From contig NZ_CP087114.1 in the NCBI RefSeq assembly GCF_022559585.1, forward strand, positions 661,095 to 725,094: a DNA stretch of 64,000 nt. Reading direction: 5' to 3'. Positions 25,176 through 34,571 of this stretch are shown here, one piece after another. Position 1 is the first letter of the stretch. Each line of letters begins with the position of its first letter. The notes under the pieces are model-generated. The model was not told the origin of the DNA, made no database searches, and saw nothing but the letters and a program-made list of their open reading frames with translations. Origin of the DNA: Bartonella machadoae. Its GTDB lineage: Bacteria; Pseudomonadota; Alphaproteobacteria; Rhizobiales; Rhizobiaceae. Made by a program: the position numbers and the translations under genes.

Positions 25176-28064
25176 TCATGATGTTTTCCTTATATAAGGA
25201 AAATGATTTTGAACAAGAGTGATTAATTCTTCGATAGCAATTGGCTTCGTGACAAGTGTACTTTGAACATATTTACAGCCTTCTTGACGGAGGAAGATTG
25301 CTTCTTTTTCATTTTCAACGCCTTCTGCGATGATTTGCAAATTAAGATCGGTTGCCATATTAATAATGGACTTAAGAACAAGCTTTTTCTTGAGAGAGTC
25401 GATTGAGATAAGCGAACGATCTAATTTGACCATGTCGAATGGATAACGCACAAGATAAGCCAGTGACGAATAACCTGTTCCAAAATTATCAAGAGCAAGA
25501 TTCATGCCAAGGGCTTTAATTTGTTCAAGAAAATGGGCTGATTGTTCAGGATTTTTTCTTAAGACGAACTCGGATATTTCTATCATCAATCCGCCTTTAT
25601 TAAGCGGATGGCGCAATAAAGTGGAGCGCAATTGACTGATAAAGCGCGGATGAACCATTTCCACACTTGGTAAATTAATGGAAATAAAGAAAGATTGTTG
25701 GGAAAATTTTTCTTGTACATTGGTAAGATCAAGGACGGCATTATCGATGATGAATTGGGATAAATCCATAACCATTTGTTCGTTTTCTACGATCTTGATA
25801 AAATCAGAAACATTTAAATTTCCATAATTTGGATGATGCCATTCTACAATTGTTTCAAAACCAATAATGTGTCCATCCGACAAATTAAGGATAGGATGGT
25901 AGAGGATTTTTATTTCATTACGTTTTATAGCGTAATGAATATCTTTTCCCATAGTATTATGTTCAATGCCTAAGGTACGAAAATTGGGGCGAAAAGGTTC
26001 AATATGGTTGCCCCCCTTTTGTTTGGCGCGGATCATTGCGAGTTCACTATCATTTAAAATATCTTTAGCGGTGGCTCTACTTTCACTCCATGTGACGAGT
26101 CCAATGGATGTGGAAAGCGTTATTTTTTTTTCTGTAAGTGAAATAGGCGCTGAGATTGTTTTGTGCAGATGATCAGCAAATGCTGCAATTTTCTGTGGTT
26201 CAGTTTCACTGAGTAAAATAATTGCAAAACGGTCTGCGGAAAGACGTGATAAGGTATCTTGAAAGTTAATAAGGCGGCTTAACCGACGTGCTATGATGAG
26301 CAATACAGTGTCACCAACAGCGATTCCTAATTTGCGATTAATTTGACGGAAATTATCAAAGTCAATCATAAAGACAGTGGGTTTAATTTTGATATTCGCT
26401 TTAGCCAAAGAAGTATAGTTTTGTAGTCTGTCGAGGAAAACTTGTTGGTTAGGAAGTCCTGTTAAGCTGTCGTGAATAGAATCGTGCAATAAACGTTCTT
26501 CAGCTTTTTTATGGTTGGTAATATTGACAATGGTTCCAATAACACGCGTAATTTTGCCATCTTTTTGCATAGCCGGTCGTGCACGAAGGGAGAACCAATG
26601 ATAATAACCACCACCAGAAGACAACCGAAAAACTTGATCAATACGTCCTTTTTTGTTTTTAAGAATAATATCTAAAATGGCTTGAAAGCGTTCACGATCA
26701 TCGTAGTGTAAGGCTGAAATCCAGTTGCGCATAGAACCATTGAGTTTATGGGGTTCAGTACCAAAAAGGGTTGCCATGTTTGGATGTACAATGATGCGGT
26801 CACGCTCAACATCCCAATCCCAAATAATGTTTCCAGCACCCTTTGCGGCAAGTACTTGTTGTTCAAGATCGGAAAATATTCCTTCATGAAAAGCATCACT
26901 GGAAAAAGTTTGCTGCATAACGGTAAAGCTAATAAGAAGAACAATAAGGACTAATCCCCCTGCTAATGCTGGCTGAATAATGTCATTATTTAAAGACCCT
27001 GCTATGCATGCATAGGCTCCAACACACCAGAAACTAATGAGCAGCCATGTTGGAATAATCATGATTGCTCGGTCATAGTTTCGAATGGAAAAATAGCTGA
27101 TGAGAATTATACCAAGTATGGCAGTAAGCCCAAAGGACAGACGGGCAATACCAGCTGCTCTGGTTGGATCATAAACAGCAAATGTTCCAAGACCACAAAG
27201 AGCGATGGTCCATATGATTGCACCATAACTGAAGTGATAATGCCAACTGTTAAGGCGTAGGTAGGTAAAAAGAAAAATGAAAAGTGTAGCAGCAAGTGCT
27301 ACTTCTGTTCCAGCACGCCAGATTGGTTGCGTTGTTAAAGTAATTGCAAAAAATTTATTTAAAAAATTAAAGTCAATACCGATGTAAAAGAGTACTGCCC
27401 AAGCGATAGCCGCTGTTGCAGGAAAGAGTCCTGTTCCACGAACAACAAAAAGAACGGTTAATAAGAGTGCTAAAAGACCTGATATCCCAAGAAGGATACC
27501 ATGATAAAGTGTATAAGAATTGATGGCATCCTTATAGGCTTCAGGTTGCCATAAATAGATTTGTGGTAGATTTGCAGAATTGAGTTCAGCAACAAATGTA
27601 ACAACAGCACCAGGATTCAACGTAATACGAAAGATATCAGAGTTCGTACTTGCTTGACGGTCGAGAGAAAAGCCTTCACTTGGAGTAATGGATTGAATCC
27701 GTGCTGATCCGAGATCTGGCCAAAGAAATCCTGAATGAGCCATACGATAATGGGGGGCAACGATAAGACGATCGATTTGTTCGTCTGTTGGGTTTGCAAG
27801 AGAAAACACGGCCCAGTTTCCAGAAAAATTTTCACTTTTGGCTTGGACCTCAATGCGCCATACAATACCATCTGGTCCTGGAGCTGTACTTGTTTGAAAG
27901 ATAGAGTTGTTTGTATGATGAATTTCTATTGCTCTTGAAAGATCAAGAGCCGCATCTTGAGAAGAAATCTTAACTGGTTCAATTGCCTGTGCTGGCGTAA
28001 GGTGGATAAAAGAACTGACAAGGATAATAAAAATGATGTCAATGATTTTACGCAAACTCTTCAC
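25176..28064 (-). CDS. Membrane PAS-GGDEF-EAL protein, degenerate motifs
   Basis: 962 residues: signal peptide (to about 27), periplasmic sensory domain (about 28-190), seven or so membrane helices (about 190-385), a PAS domain (about 400-530), GGDEF-like (about 540-690) and EAL-like (about 710-955) domains. The catalytic GGDEF is replaced by SADRF (609-613). The EAL motif reads ETI (737-739) and DDFGTG is DNFGTG (859-864), while KLDRS and AEGVE remain. It is probably a non-cyclase and may be a weak phosphodiesterase or a c-di-GMP or protein-binding sensor. The large gene stands alone. Confidence 0.88.
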   Translation of the reverse strand: MKSLRKIIDIIFIILVSSFIHLTPAQAIEPVKISSQDAALDLSRAIEIHHTNNSIFQTSTAPGPDGIVWRIEVQAKSENFSGNWAVFSLANPTDEQIDRLIVAPHYRMAHSGFLWPDLGSARIQSITPSEGFSLDRQASTNSDIFRITLNPGAVVTFVAELNSANLPQIYLWQPEAYKDAINSYTLYHGILLGISGLLALLLTVLFVVRGTGLFPATAAIAWAVLFYIGIDFNFLNKFFAITLTTQPIWRAGTEVALAATLFIFLFTYLRLNSWHYHFSYGAIIWTIALCGLGTFAVYDPTRAAGIARLSFGLTAILGIILISYFSIRNYDRAIMIIPTWLLISFWCVGAYACIAGSLNNDIIQPALAGGLVLIVLLISFTVMQQTFSSDAFHEGIFSDLEQQVLAAKGAGNIIWDWDVERDRIIVHPNMATLFGTEPHKLNGSMRNWISALHYDDRERFQAILDIILKNKKGRIDQVFRLSSGGGYYHWFSLRARPAMQKDGKITRVIGTIVNITNHKKAEERLLHDSIHDSLTGLPNQQVFLDRLQNYTSLAKANIKIKPTVFMIDFDNFRQINRKLGIAVGDTVLLIIARRLSRLINFQDTLSRLSADRFAIILLSETEPQKIAAFADHLHKTISAPISLTEKKITLSTSIGLVTWSESRATAKDILNDSELAMIRAKQKGGNHIEPFRPNFRTLGIEHNTMGKDIHYAIKRNEIKILYHPILNLSDGHIIGFETIVEWHHPNYGNLNVSDFIKIVENEQMVMDLSQFIIDNAVLDLTNVQEKFSQQSFFISINLPSVEMVHPRFISQLRSTLLRHPLNKGGLMIEISEFVLRKNPEQSAHFLEQIKALGMNLALDNFGTGYSSLAYLVRYPFDMVKLDRSLISIDSLKKKLVLKSIINMATDLNLQIIAEGVENEKEAIFLRQEGCKYVQSTLVTKPIAIEELITLVQNHFPYIRKTS

Positions 28065-28509
28065 AATGTCCCACTCTCAATATTATAGGATATTTAATTT
28101 TAATTTAGATTTTCGAGAAAAAACGTCCACCTTTTATCCTTTGATCTACATGACAAGCGGTTATTGTTTTCTTTTGAAAAGTCGTAAGATTTTATACAAA
28201 AACAGATTAACCCCTCATTTACTTTCGTGAAGTTTGAAGCTGATAGAGTTTTATATTTTTGTAGGGCAAAATCAAACCATGAGTTTTCACATTTCATAGA
28301 AACAACTTCGCTTACCATTTACTTTATCACATGAAGGAGGCGTTTGGTAGTTTTGTACAGTCCTTTGATAAATATTTCCCAAACTTATTTAGTGAAAAGA
28401 ACTTTTGTGGTAAATTTTATTATAAAATCTGTAGATATTATGGGAGTTACTTTATAAAAAAATATATCTCTAATATGCACGAAAGCATTTTGAAAAGTTG
28501 AGTTTAATC
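28065..28509. other. Intergenic upstream of the GGDEF-EAL gene
   Basis: 445 AT-rich bases separating the M16 peptidase from the sensor gene on the same strand. It presumably contains the sensor-gene promoter. No open frame is convincing and I see no strong hairpin. Confidence 0.4.
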
Positions 28510-29781
28510 TTACTTTTTGTATGAAAGGATTGATGTTAAATCATCAAAATTCATGAGAGGACCAACAGGTCCAATAGCAGCTAATGTTGGAGTGGAATTG
28601 ATACAAAGACGATGTGCTAAATCAGTTAATCTTGTCGGGGTAATGAGATCTAAGCGTTCCATTATTTCAGATATGGGAATGGGACGACCGTAAAGAAGCA
28701 TTTGGCGAGCAATGAGATGTGCTTGACTAGAGGGGTTCTCTTGTGACATTGTAAGATTCGCACGATATTGTGCTTGTGCTCGTTGAAGTTCAGTGGCATG
28801 AATATTTTTGCTAGCCTTAGAGAGCTCATCAAGAACCACTGGAAGGAGTTCCTTTAGCCCTTCTTGTCCAGTCGCAGCATGAATCCCAAAAAGCCCAGTA
28901 TCTGAAAAAACCCAATGAAAAGCATAAATAGAATAGCATAATCCACGCTTTTCTCTCACTTCTTGGAAGAGGCGTGATGACATACCGCCGCCAAGTATAA
29001 TGGAAAGAATTTGCGCAGTATAAAAGTCACGTGCGTGATAAGCACGTCCTTCAAACCCTAAAACAACTTGTGTGTCCATTAAATCACGATATTCACGAAA
29101 ATCTCCACCAACATAATTAGCAAGATTGGTGAGTGGTGCTGTTGCATGGGGGCGAAAAGTGCTAAGGCGGCTTTCAACCTCTCGCAAGAAGTCTTTGTGT
29201 TGTACCGCTCCTGCAGCAACGACGATCATACGATCTGCACTATATTGCTGATTCATGAAATTATGGAGATCAGCAGATGTAAAGGATTGAATTGTTTGGG
29301 GAGTTCCTAAAATAGAGCGACCAAGAGCTTGGTGACGAAAAGCTGTTTCAGTAAAATGATCAAAAACAACATCATCAGGAACATCATGAGCAGCACCAAT
29401 TTCTTGAAAAACCACTTGTTTTTCTCGTTCTAATTCATTTTCATCAAATTTTGAACACATCAAAATATCAGCGAGAATATCAATGGCAAGCGGTACATCA
29501 TTTTTAAGTACGCGTGCAAAATAAGCAGTTGTTTCAGTACTGGTCGTAGCATTGATTTCACCGCCAACATCTTCAATATCCGTCGCAATCTGAAAGGCTG
29601 TACGGTTTTCCGTTCCTTTGAAAGCCATATGTTCAAGAAGATGAGCAATTCCGTGTTGTGCACAGGTTTCATTGCGTGAGCCAACTTTAACCCATATTCC
29701 AAGCGCTACACTTTCAATTTGTTGCATTGTATGTGTGGCAATCGTCATACCATTACTAAGGCGACTGATATCTACACGCAT
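28510..29781 (-). CDS. M16-family zinc peptidase
   Basis: A 423-residue peptidase of the pitrilysin/mitochondrial-processing-peptidase type. The inverted zinc motif HLLEHMAFKGT (HxxEH) is near residue 47, and the distal ligand Glu lies in the helix ELEREKQVVFQEI. The C-terminal half has the R/Y pair (REKRGLCYSIYAF) that clamps substrates. It follows thrC on the same strand, an order common in Rhizobiales. It is intact and of normal length. The substrate is unknown. Confidence 0.92.
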   Translation of the reverse strand: MRVDISRLSNGMTIATHTMQQIESVALGIWVKVGSRNETCAQHGIAHLLEHMAFKGTENRTAFQIATDIEDVGGEINATTSTETTAYFARVLKNDVPLAIDILADILMCSKFDENELEREKQVVFQEIGAAHDVPDDVVFDHFTETAFRHQALGRSILGTPQTIQSFTSADLHNFMNQQYSADRMIVVAAGAVQHKDFLREVESRLSTFRPHATAPLTNLANYVGGDFREYRDLMDTQVVLGFEGRAYHARDFYTAQILSIILGGGMSSRLFQEVREKRGLCYSIYAFHWVFSDTGLFGIHAATGQEGLKELLPVVLDELSKASKNIHATELQRAQAQYRANLTMSQENPSSQAHLIARQMLLYGRPIPISEIMERLDLITPTRLTDLAHRLCINSTPTLAAIGPVGPLMNFDDLTSILSYKK

Positions 29782-29865
29782 GTTTTTATGACTCCATTAA
29801 ATAAGCCAAATACCTTATATTAAGGGCAATTGGAAGATTGTTGATTTGACTCAATGCAGCTAACT

Positions 29866-31263
29866 TCAATAAGATGCGCATGATTTTAAAGAAATATAAT
29901 CTTTTACTATTTTTTCATTATTAGCAAGACTTATAAAACGTTCTTCGTATTCCATTAAAGTGTTCAAAGCAGAAGGACAGGGAGCATTAATTCCACAAGC
30001 ATTTCTGATAGCATCAGGAAATTTGGCAGGATGAGCGGTAGCAAGGACTATCATTGGAATATGTGGTTGTTTATTTTCGCGCGCTACTTTAAGAGCAACA
30101 GCTGTGTGTGGATCAGCAAGATAACCGCTTTCTTTATAAACATGGTCAATCGTTTGTGCTGTTTCAGCTATATTACTTTTCCCAGCAGAAAATAAAGAAC
30201 GAATATTCTTAAGTTGTTTTTCATTAAGATGGAAAGATCCTGATTTTCTCAAGTTTTCCATTGCATTGCGAATCCATACTGGGTCACGATCATTACTTTC
30301 AAAGAGTAAACGTTCAAAATTAGAAGAGACTTGAATGTCCATAGATGGTGATGTTGTATGGGTTATCGGTTGTGTTTCATAAATACCGCTCGTTAAGGTA
30401 CGTACGAGGATGTCATTATCATTTGTTGCAATGATGAGCTGTGCGATCGGTAAACCCATACGAGCAGCAACATAACCTGCAAAAATATCACCAAAATTTC
30501 CAGTAGGAACAGTAAATGAGACAGCTCTATCAGGAGCACCGAGAGAGAGTGCAGATGAAAAATAATAAACAATCTGCGCCATGATACGTGCCCAGTTTAT
30601 AGAATTAACACCGGAAAGCGCTGTTTTTTGTCGAAAGTTATGATCGTTAAACATTGCTTTGACAAGCGCTTGGCAATCATCAAAGTTTCCATCAATAGCA
30701 ATGGCATGAACATTACTGCTTTGGTTCGTCGTCATTTGTCGTTGTTGAATAGGTGATACGCGTCCTTTAGGAAACAAAATGAAAATATCTACATGTTTTC
30801 TTTCAGCAAAGGCTTGTATTGCGGCACCACCAGTATCACCTGATGTAGCAGCAATAATCGTTGCCCGTTTATTTTTTTTAGTGAGAACGTGATCTATCAA
30901 TCTGGAAAGAAATTGCATTGCAACATCTTTAAATGCCAAGGTGGGGCCATGAAAAAGTTCAAGGATAAATTCGTCTGCTCCAGTTTGGAGTAATGGACAG
31001 ATTGCTGGATGATGGAAAGTGGCATAAGATTCAGCAATCATTTTTTCAAAAGAGGTATATTCGATTTCCTCATTCACAAAGGGCCAGAGAATTGTTTTAG
31101 CAATTGTTGTGTAGGATTGACCGCGTAGTGCTCGTAGTGCATTGGGTGATAATTGAGGAAATTTTTCTGGCAGATAAAGCCCACCATCATGTGCGAGACC
31201 AGTCATAATCGTTTCAGTAAAGCCTAGGATAGGGGCTTCACCTCTTGTGCTAATATATTTCAT
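29866..31263 (-). CDS. thrC: Threonine synthase
   Basis: A 465-residue PLP enzyme converting O-phosphohomoserine to threonine. The PLP lysine is K112 in HGPTLAFKDVAMQF. The phosphate-binding SGDTGGAA loop, the NWARIMAQIVYYF segment and TVPTGNFGD are all intact. The N-terminal KYISTRGEAP is typical of the long (fungal/proteobacterial) class. The gene leads a transcription unit with the M16 peptidase. Together with thrB it completes the last two threonine steps. Confidence 0.96.
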   Translation of the reverse strand: MKYISTRGEAPILGFTETIMTGLAHDGGLYLPEKFPQLSPNALRALRGQSYTTIAKTILWPFVNEEIEYTSFEKMIAESYATFHHPAICPLLQTGADEFILELFHGPTLAFKDVAMQFLSRLIDHVLTKKNKRATIIAATSGDTGGAAIQAFAERKHVDIFILFPKGRVSPIQQRQMTTNQSSNVHAIAIDGNFDDCQALVKAMFNDHNFRQKTALSGVNSINWARIMAQIVYYFSSALSLGAPDRAVSFTVPTGNFGDIFAGYVAARMGLPIAQLIIATNDNDILVRTLTSGIYETQPITHTTSPSMDIQVSSNFERLLFESNDRDPVWIRNAMENLRKSGSFHLNEKQLKNIRSLFSAGKSNIAETAQTIDHVYKESGYLADPHTAVALKVARENKQPHIPMIVLATAHPAKFPDAIRNACGINAPCPSALNTLMEYEERFISLANNEKIVKDYISLKSCASY

Positions 31264-31782
31264 GAATCTTTTCTTTCATTTATTTTCAGTAAAATGATAC
31301 ATTATATATTTCATGTTTTTTATAATATTCAAATTATTAAATGCATGAAAGTTTGTTTGCTTATATTTATCAATAATGAAAAATCAGTGACAACAGAAAC
31401 AGGAACATTATAAGTTTGGGATGTTTTATATAATATATTGAATATTAAGTTTTTTTGACATTATAAAATGTCAAAGCTGTTTTTCATTATTTTATAATTT
31501 GAATTGTTTATTGTCTATCATGGTTGGTATACGAACAATTACCGGATAATTTTTTTATGAAACTTACTTACTGGTGCGTTTATTTTTTCTTAATCTCGTA
31601 TAATTAATAACGTGTACAATAATGAATTTTTATAAAATCGTATATTATGATTTGCCCTGAGGTGTTTACGAAATAATTTATAGCATTTGTACGTAAAATT
31701 GTAGATTGGAAAAGACCTTTATTCCGTTTAAATGATCAGTTTTTATGCTAATAAGTTGCTATATTGATACTACAATGCATTG
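31264..31782. other. Gene-free AT-rich interval upstream of thrC
   Basis: About 520 bases between thrC and the dispersed repeat. A TTTTTTGACATTATAAAATGTCAAAG stretch near 31450-31475 contains TTGACATT/AATGTCAA, an 8-bp hairpin. Otherwise I see nothing coding. Confidence 0.4.
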
Positions 31783-32130
31783 ATTTATACCGATAATTTA
31801 GTATTTTTCATGTTGAATTAGACCCCCGAATATTGTAAGATTCTCCCATCTCCCATCTCCCATCTCCCATCTCCCATCTCCCATCTCCCATCTCCCATCT
31901 CCCATCTCCCATCTCCCATCTCCCATCTCCCATCTCCCATCTCCCATCTCCCATCTCCCATCCTCTTATGTTTAATCAATCATCAAAACTATATTTTGGC
32001 ACGTCATAAGCAGGGCTGATGTGTGGGTAAAAAACTCTAAAGAAAGGAGCAAAAATGCCTCTTATGAATCGTCTAAATAGCACGGGCTGTCGCAACATTG
32101 GGGGCCGGTAAATATGATGGTGTCGACTTG
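31783..32130 (+). repeat. Dispersed repeat, integrase-leader type (copy 3)
   Basis: Same family as 1205 and 42897. It carries the GCATTGATTTATA block, CCCCCGAATATTGTAAGAT, CATAAGCAGGGCTG, CTAAAGAAAGGAGCAAAA, ATGCCTCTTATGAATCG and CAACATTGGGGGCCGGTAA. The Shine-Dalgarno sequence and ATG are preserved and would give a short peptide beginning MPLMNR and ending GGR. Inside it, where other copies have only CTCTCATCTC-like sequence, a 7-bp unit has expanded to 17 copies. Confidence 0.7.
31842..31960 (+). repeat. Minisatellite (TCTCCCA) x 17
   Basis: Seventeen uninterrupted, identical 7-base units fill exactly 119 bases. The tract ends in TCCTCTTATG, where the parent repeat resumes. No protein frame of interest crosses it. 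Because 7 is not a multiple of 3, and the array is perfect, copy number should change readily by slippage. Confidence 0.97.
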
Positions 32131-32180
32131 GTACTACACGGTATAATAGGTAATAAAAAAATCATCCATAAAGCATAAAG

Positions 32181-32208
32181 AGCCTGCCCCAATTATTTGA
32201 GGCAGGCT
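32181..32208 (-). terminator. Hairpin after exported-protein cluster
   Basis: AGCCTGCC and GGCAGGCT form an 8-bp GC-rich stem with a 12-base loop, about 50 bases past the last exported-protein gene on the minus strand. A T-rich run follows only some bases later (GATTTTTTTA, minus strand), so termination is likely but not textbook. Confidence 0.55.
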
Positions 32209-32261
32209 GCAATTTAATTTAAAGATTTCTTTTAGAAAAAACAAACAGATAAGTTAAATTA

Positions 32262-32615
32262 TTATGCTTTTCCTATTCCTATTCCTAATAATCCACTAAA
32301 TAGAGACATAAAAAGCCCAGTGAAATAACCAAAAATCATAGCTCCTAATGTCGTAAAAGTTCCTATTGTAATGGGTTCAAATACTTTCTGAAATTCTCCT
32401 TCAATTGTATCTTCATTTTCAACCCCATGTTTTAAAATTGGAACATAAAAAGTAGCGATATTAACTGCTTTCTTTTTTATTTCCTTCATTACAGAAATAT
32501 CTTTTTGTTGTGCATTACTGCTTAAATGATTTGCATGCGCATTTACAACTTGTAAAAAAGTGAAAGCAATTGCTATAAAAATACTTAACGTATGATTTTT
32601 AAGCATTTTAATCAT
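32262..32615 (-). CDS. Small exported protein, tandem paralogue 1
   Basis: 117 residues: signal peptide (about 1-30, ending AHAN), polar middle, the family motif EGEFQKVFEPITIG, then a long hydrophobic Gly-rich tail (GTFTTLGAMIFGYFTGLF onward). It shares the signal-peptide pattern, the central motif and the leader TGAGGTAAAATT-ATG with its two neighbours. I do not recognise the family. The tail could insert into a membrane. The three genes are separated by about 180 bases each, with AT-rich gaps that may hold separate promoters. Confidence 0.65.
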   Translation of the reverse strand: MIKMLKNHTLSIFIAIAFTFLQVVNAHANHLSSNAQQKDISVMKEIKKKAVNIATFYVPILKHGVENEDTIEGEFQKVFEPITIGTFTTLGAMIFGYFTGLFMSLFSGLLGIGIGKA

Positions 32616-32799
32616 AATTTTACCTCAAATATTTTTTAAAATCTAACAAAGCAATCTATTAGTATTACCGATAAACATGATAGATATATGAGGTGTTATC
32701 AGTTCTCATGATAAGAGTAATACAGTAATATAGTGACCAAATACTTCGGTTATACTTAGAATGCTATATTGCAAACTTTTGAATTAAATATTCAAAAGT

Positions 32800-33165
32800 T
32801 TATTTGCTAGGTTGGAAGTATCTCATTAATCCCTTTACCATCCACCCTAAGAGCATGCCTACTATAGTTGTTGCATACCCAGCTAGCGCTGCAATACCAA
32901 AGGTTCCTAGCGTAAGTGTGATGGGTTCAATCACTTTTTCAACTTTTCCTTCAGCAGTAGTATCATTTATTGCTTCATAATTTAAACTGGGAGCATAGAA
33001 AGCCGTAATATGGGTTACCTTCTCTTTTACCTGCTCTATTACAGAAACCTCTTCTTGTTGTACAACATTGCTCAAAGAATTTGCATGAACATTTACAATT
33101 TGTGAAAGAAAAAAAACAGTCGCTATAAAAATATTGAATAGATAATTTCTAAATAATTTCGCCAT
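32800..33165 (-). CDS. Small exported protein, tandem paralogue 2
   Basis: 121 residues, second of three. The signal peptide ends VHAN; the motif is EGKVEKVIEPITL; the tail (TFGIAALAGYATTIVGMLLGW) has glycines and alanines spaced as in glycine zippers, then a basic end (FQPSK). The same GAGGTAAAATT-ATG leader precedes it. Middle regions differ between the three, while motif and signal peptide are kept, the usual picture of a diversifying exported family. Confidence 0.65.
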   Translation of the reverse strand: MAKLFRNYLFNIFIATVFFLSQIVNVHANSLSNVVQQEEVSVIEQVKEKVTHITAFYAPSLNYEAINDTTAEGKVEKVIEPITLTLGTFGIAALAGYATTIVGMLLGWMVKGLMRYFQPSK

Positions 33166-33340
33166 AATTTTACCTCAAATAATTTCTACTTTCAACTCTA
33201 ATGTATTGAATACATAAGTATAATAAGTGGAATATATAAAATAGATTTGCTGTCTTAGAAGTAGAAAACTGTTTTATTATGGATTTAAATAAATATAATA
33301 AAACACATAATCTACTTCTTAGTATTTTGTGTTGAATGGT

Positions 33341-33685
33341 TTATTTAAATATTGATACGATGTCTTTTATCAATCCGATGATGAAACTGAATGCATATCC
33401 AAAGACCAAAACGCCTACTCCTACCGTAATAGGGTCCACTACCTTTTCAAATTTTCCTTCAAGAGCGGCTTCATTTGTTGTTTCATAACTTACTGCTGGA
33501 ACAGAGAGAGAAGTTGTATCAACTGTTGTATATGTTACATTTGTCACTTGTTCTATCACGCAATCAGTATCTTCTTTTTGAGAACTGTTGCTTAAGTAAT
33601 TTGCATGAACATTTACAACTTGTGAAAGAAAAAAAGCAGTTGCTATAAAAACACTTAATGAATATTTATTAAACAATTTAACCAT
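33341..33685 (-). CDS. Small exported protein, tandem paralogue 3
   Basis: 114 residues, first in transcription order. The signal peptide ends VHAN, followed by YLSNSSQKED, a Thr/Val-rich middle, EGKFEKVVDPITVGVG and a short hydrophobic tail ending SIFK. It has a single cysteine in the middle. The leader matches the others. It is similar enough in its first 30 residues to paralogue 2 (KLFNKYSLSVFIATAFFLSQ against a close variant) to support recent duplication. Function unknown. Confidence 0.65.
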   Translation of the reverse strand: MVKLFNKYSLSVFIATAFFLSQVVNVHANYLSNSSQKEDTDCVIEQVTNVTYTTVDTTSLSVPAVSYETTNEAALEGKFEKVVDPITVGVGVLVFGYAFSFIIGLIKDIVSIFK

Positions 33686-34571
33686 AATTTTACCTCAAAA
33701 TATTATCTAATTTTTGTTATTATGTAATAGATAATTTTTATTATATATACCTAGGAAACAAACAAAAACTATATATCATATTACATATAATGCACATGTA
33801 TACTACATTATGAATTAATAGTCAATAAAGTAATATTTGCACTACGTATTTTATTAAAATACATATAACGGATATATAAATTTTACTTTACTTTCTATAG
33901 GTATTTTAAAAAAATTACTAAAGATATTTATGTATTAAAAATGGTATGATTTACTAAAAAGACTTATTTTTAAATTGATGTCTATATGAGTTTGTAGGAG
34001 AGAAGCTGTTATCAGAGAAGAAGAAGTATTTTTTTGTTATTTTTGTACTACACATTTAAAATATTTTTTCACTCTATAAATTAAAAGACATCATATATCG
34101 TATGAGTACGAATTAGCGTTAAAATATCATACATCATTGAATAATGAAAAAAATATTATTATCTATATGAAAGTATTTTTTAAGTTTTTAAAACCAAGAG
34201 ATATTTGTTGATTATTATTTATAGTGATGAGTTTTATAGATTATATGCTATAAAATCTATATTATTATGTTCAAATTTTATATTTACATTGTTTTTATAT
34301 ATTAAAGAACAGATCGTATTTCAGTTATAAGTATATCAATTTTGTATTTTATTATGATCAGAAGGAAAAGTTATCATTTTACCATAAGTTAATATAAGTT
34401 CAGAAGAGATAAACATTTCATGGGTTATAACAATTGCTATATATCTATTGTTTATAATACCGAGCTAATGCAGTTATATTTTCTCCCTAGTTAGTATATT
34501 TAAATGAGGTTAAAGTCTTAAGAATGTTTCTAAATGGAGGGTATGAATTGCTAGATCTCTAAGACGGTTTT
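33686..34571. other. Long AT-rich intergenic region
   Basis: About 890 bases of very AT-rich DNA between the exported-protein cluster and the HAD gene. There are no supportable genes. The phrase GTTATAACAATTGC.ATATAT occurs at about 34426 and also at about 16386, upstream of another small exported protein. It may be chance or a shared promoter element. Confidence 0.45.

Noticed and set aside
31842..31960. CRISPR array
   Set aside because: Units are 7 bases, identical and without spacers; this is a minisatellite.
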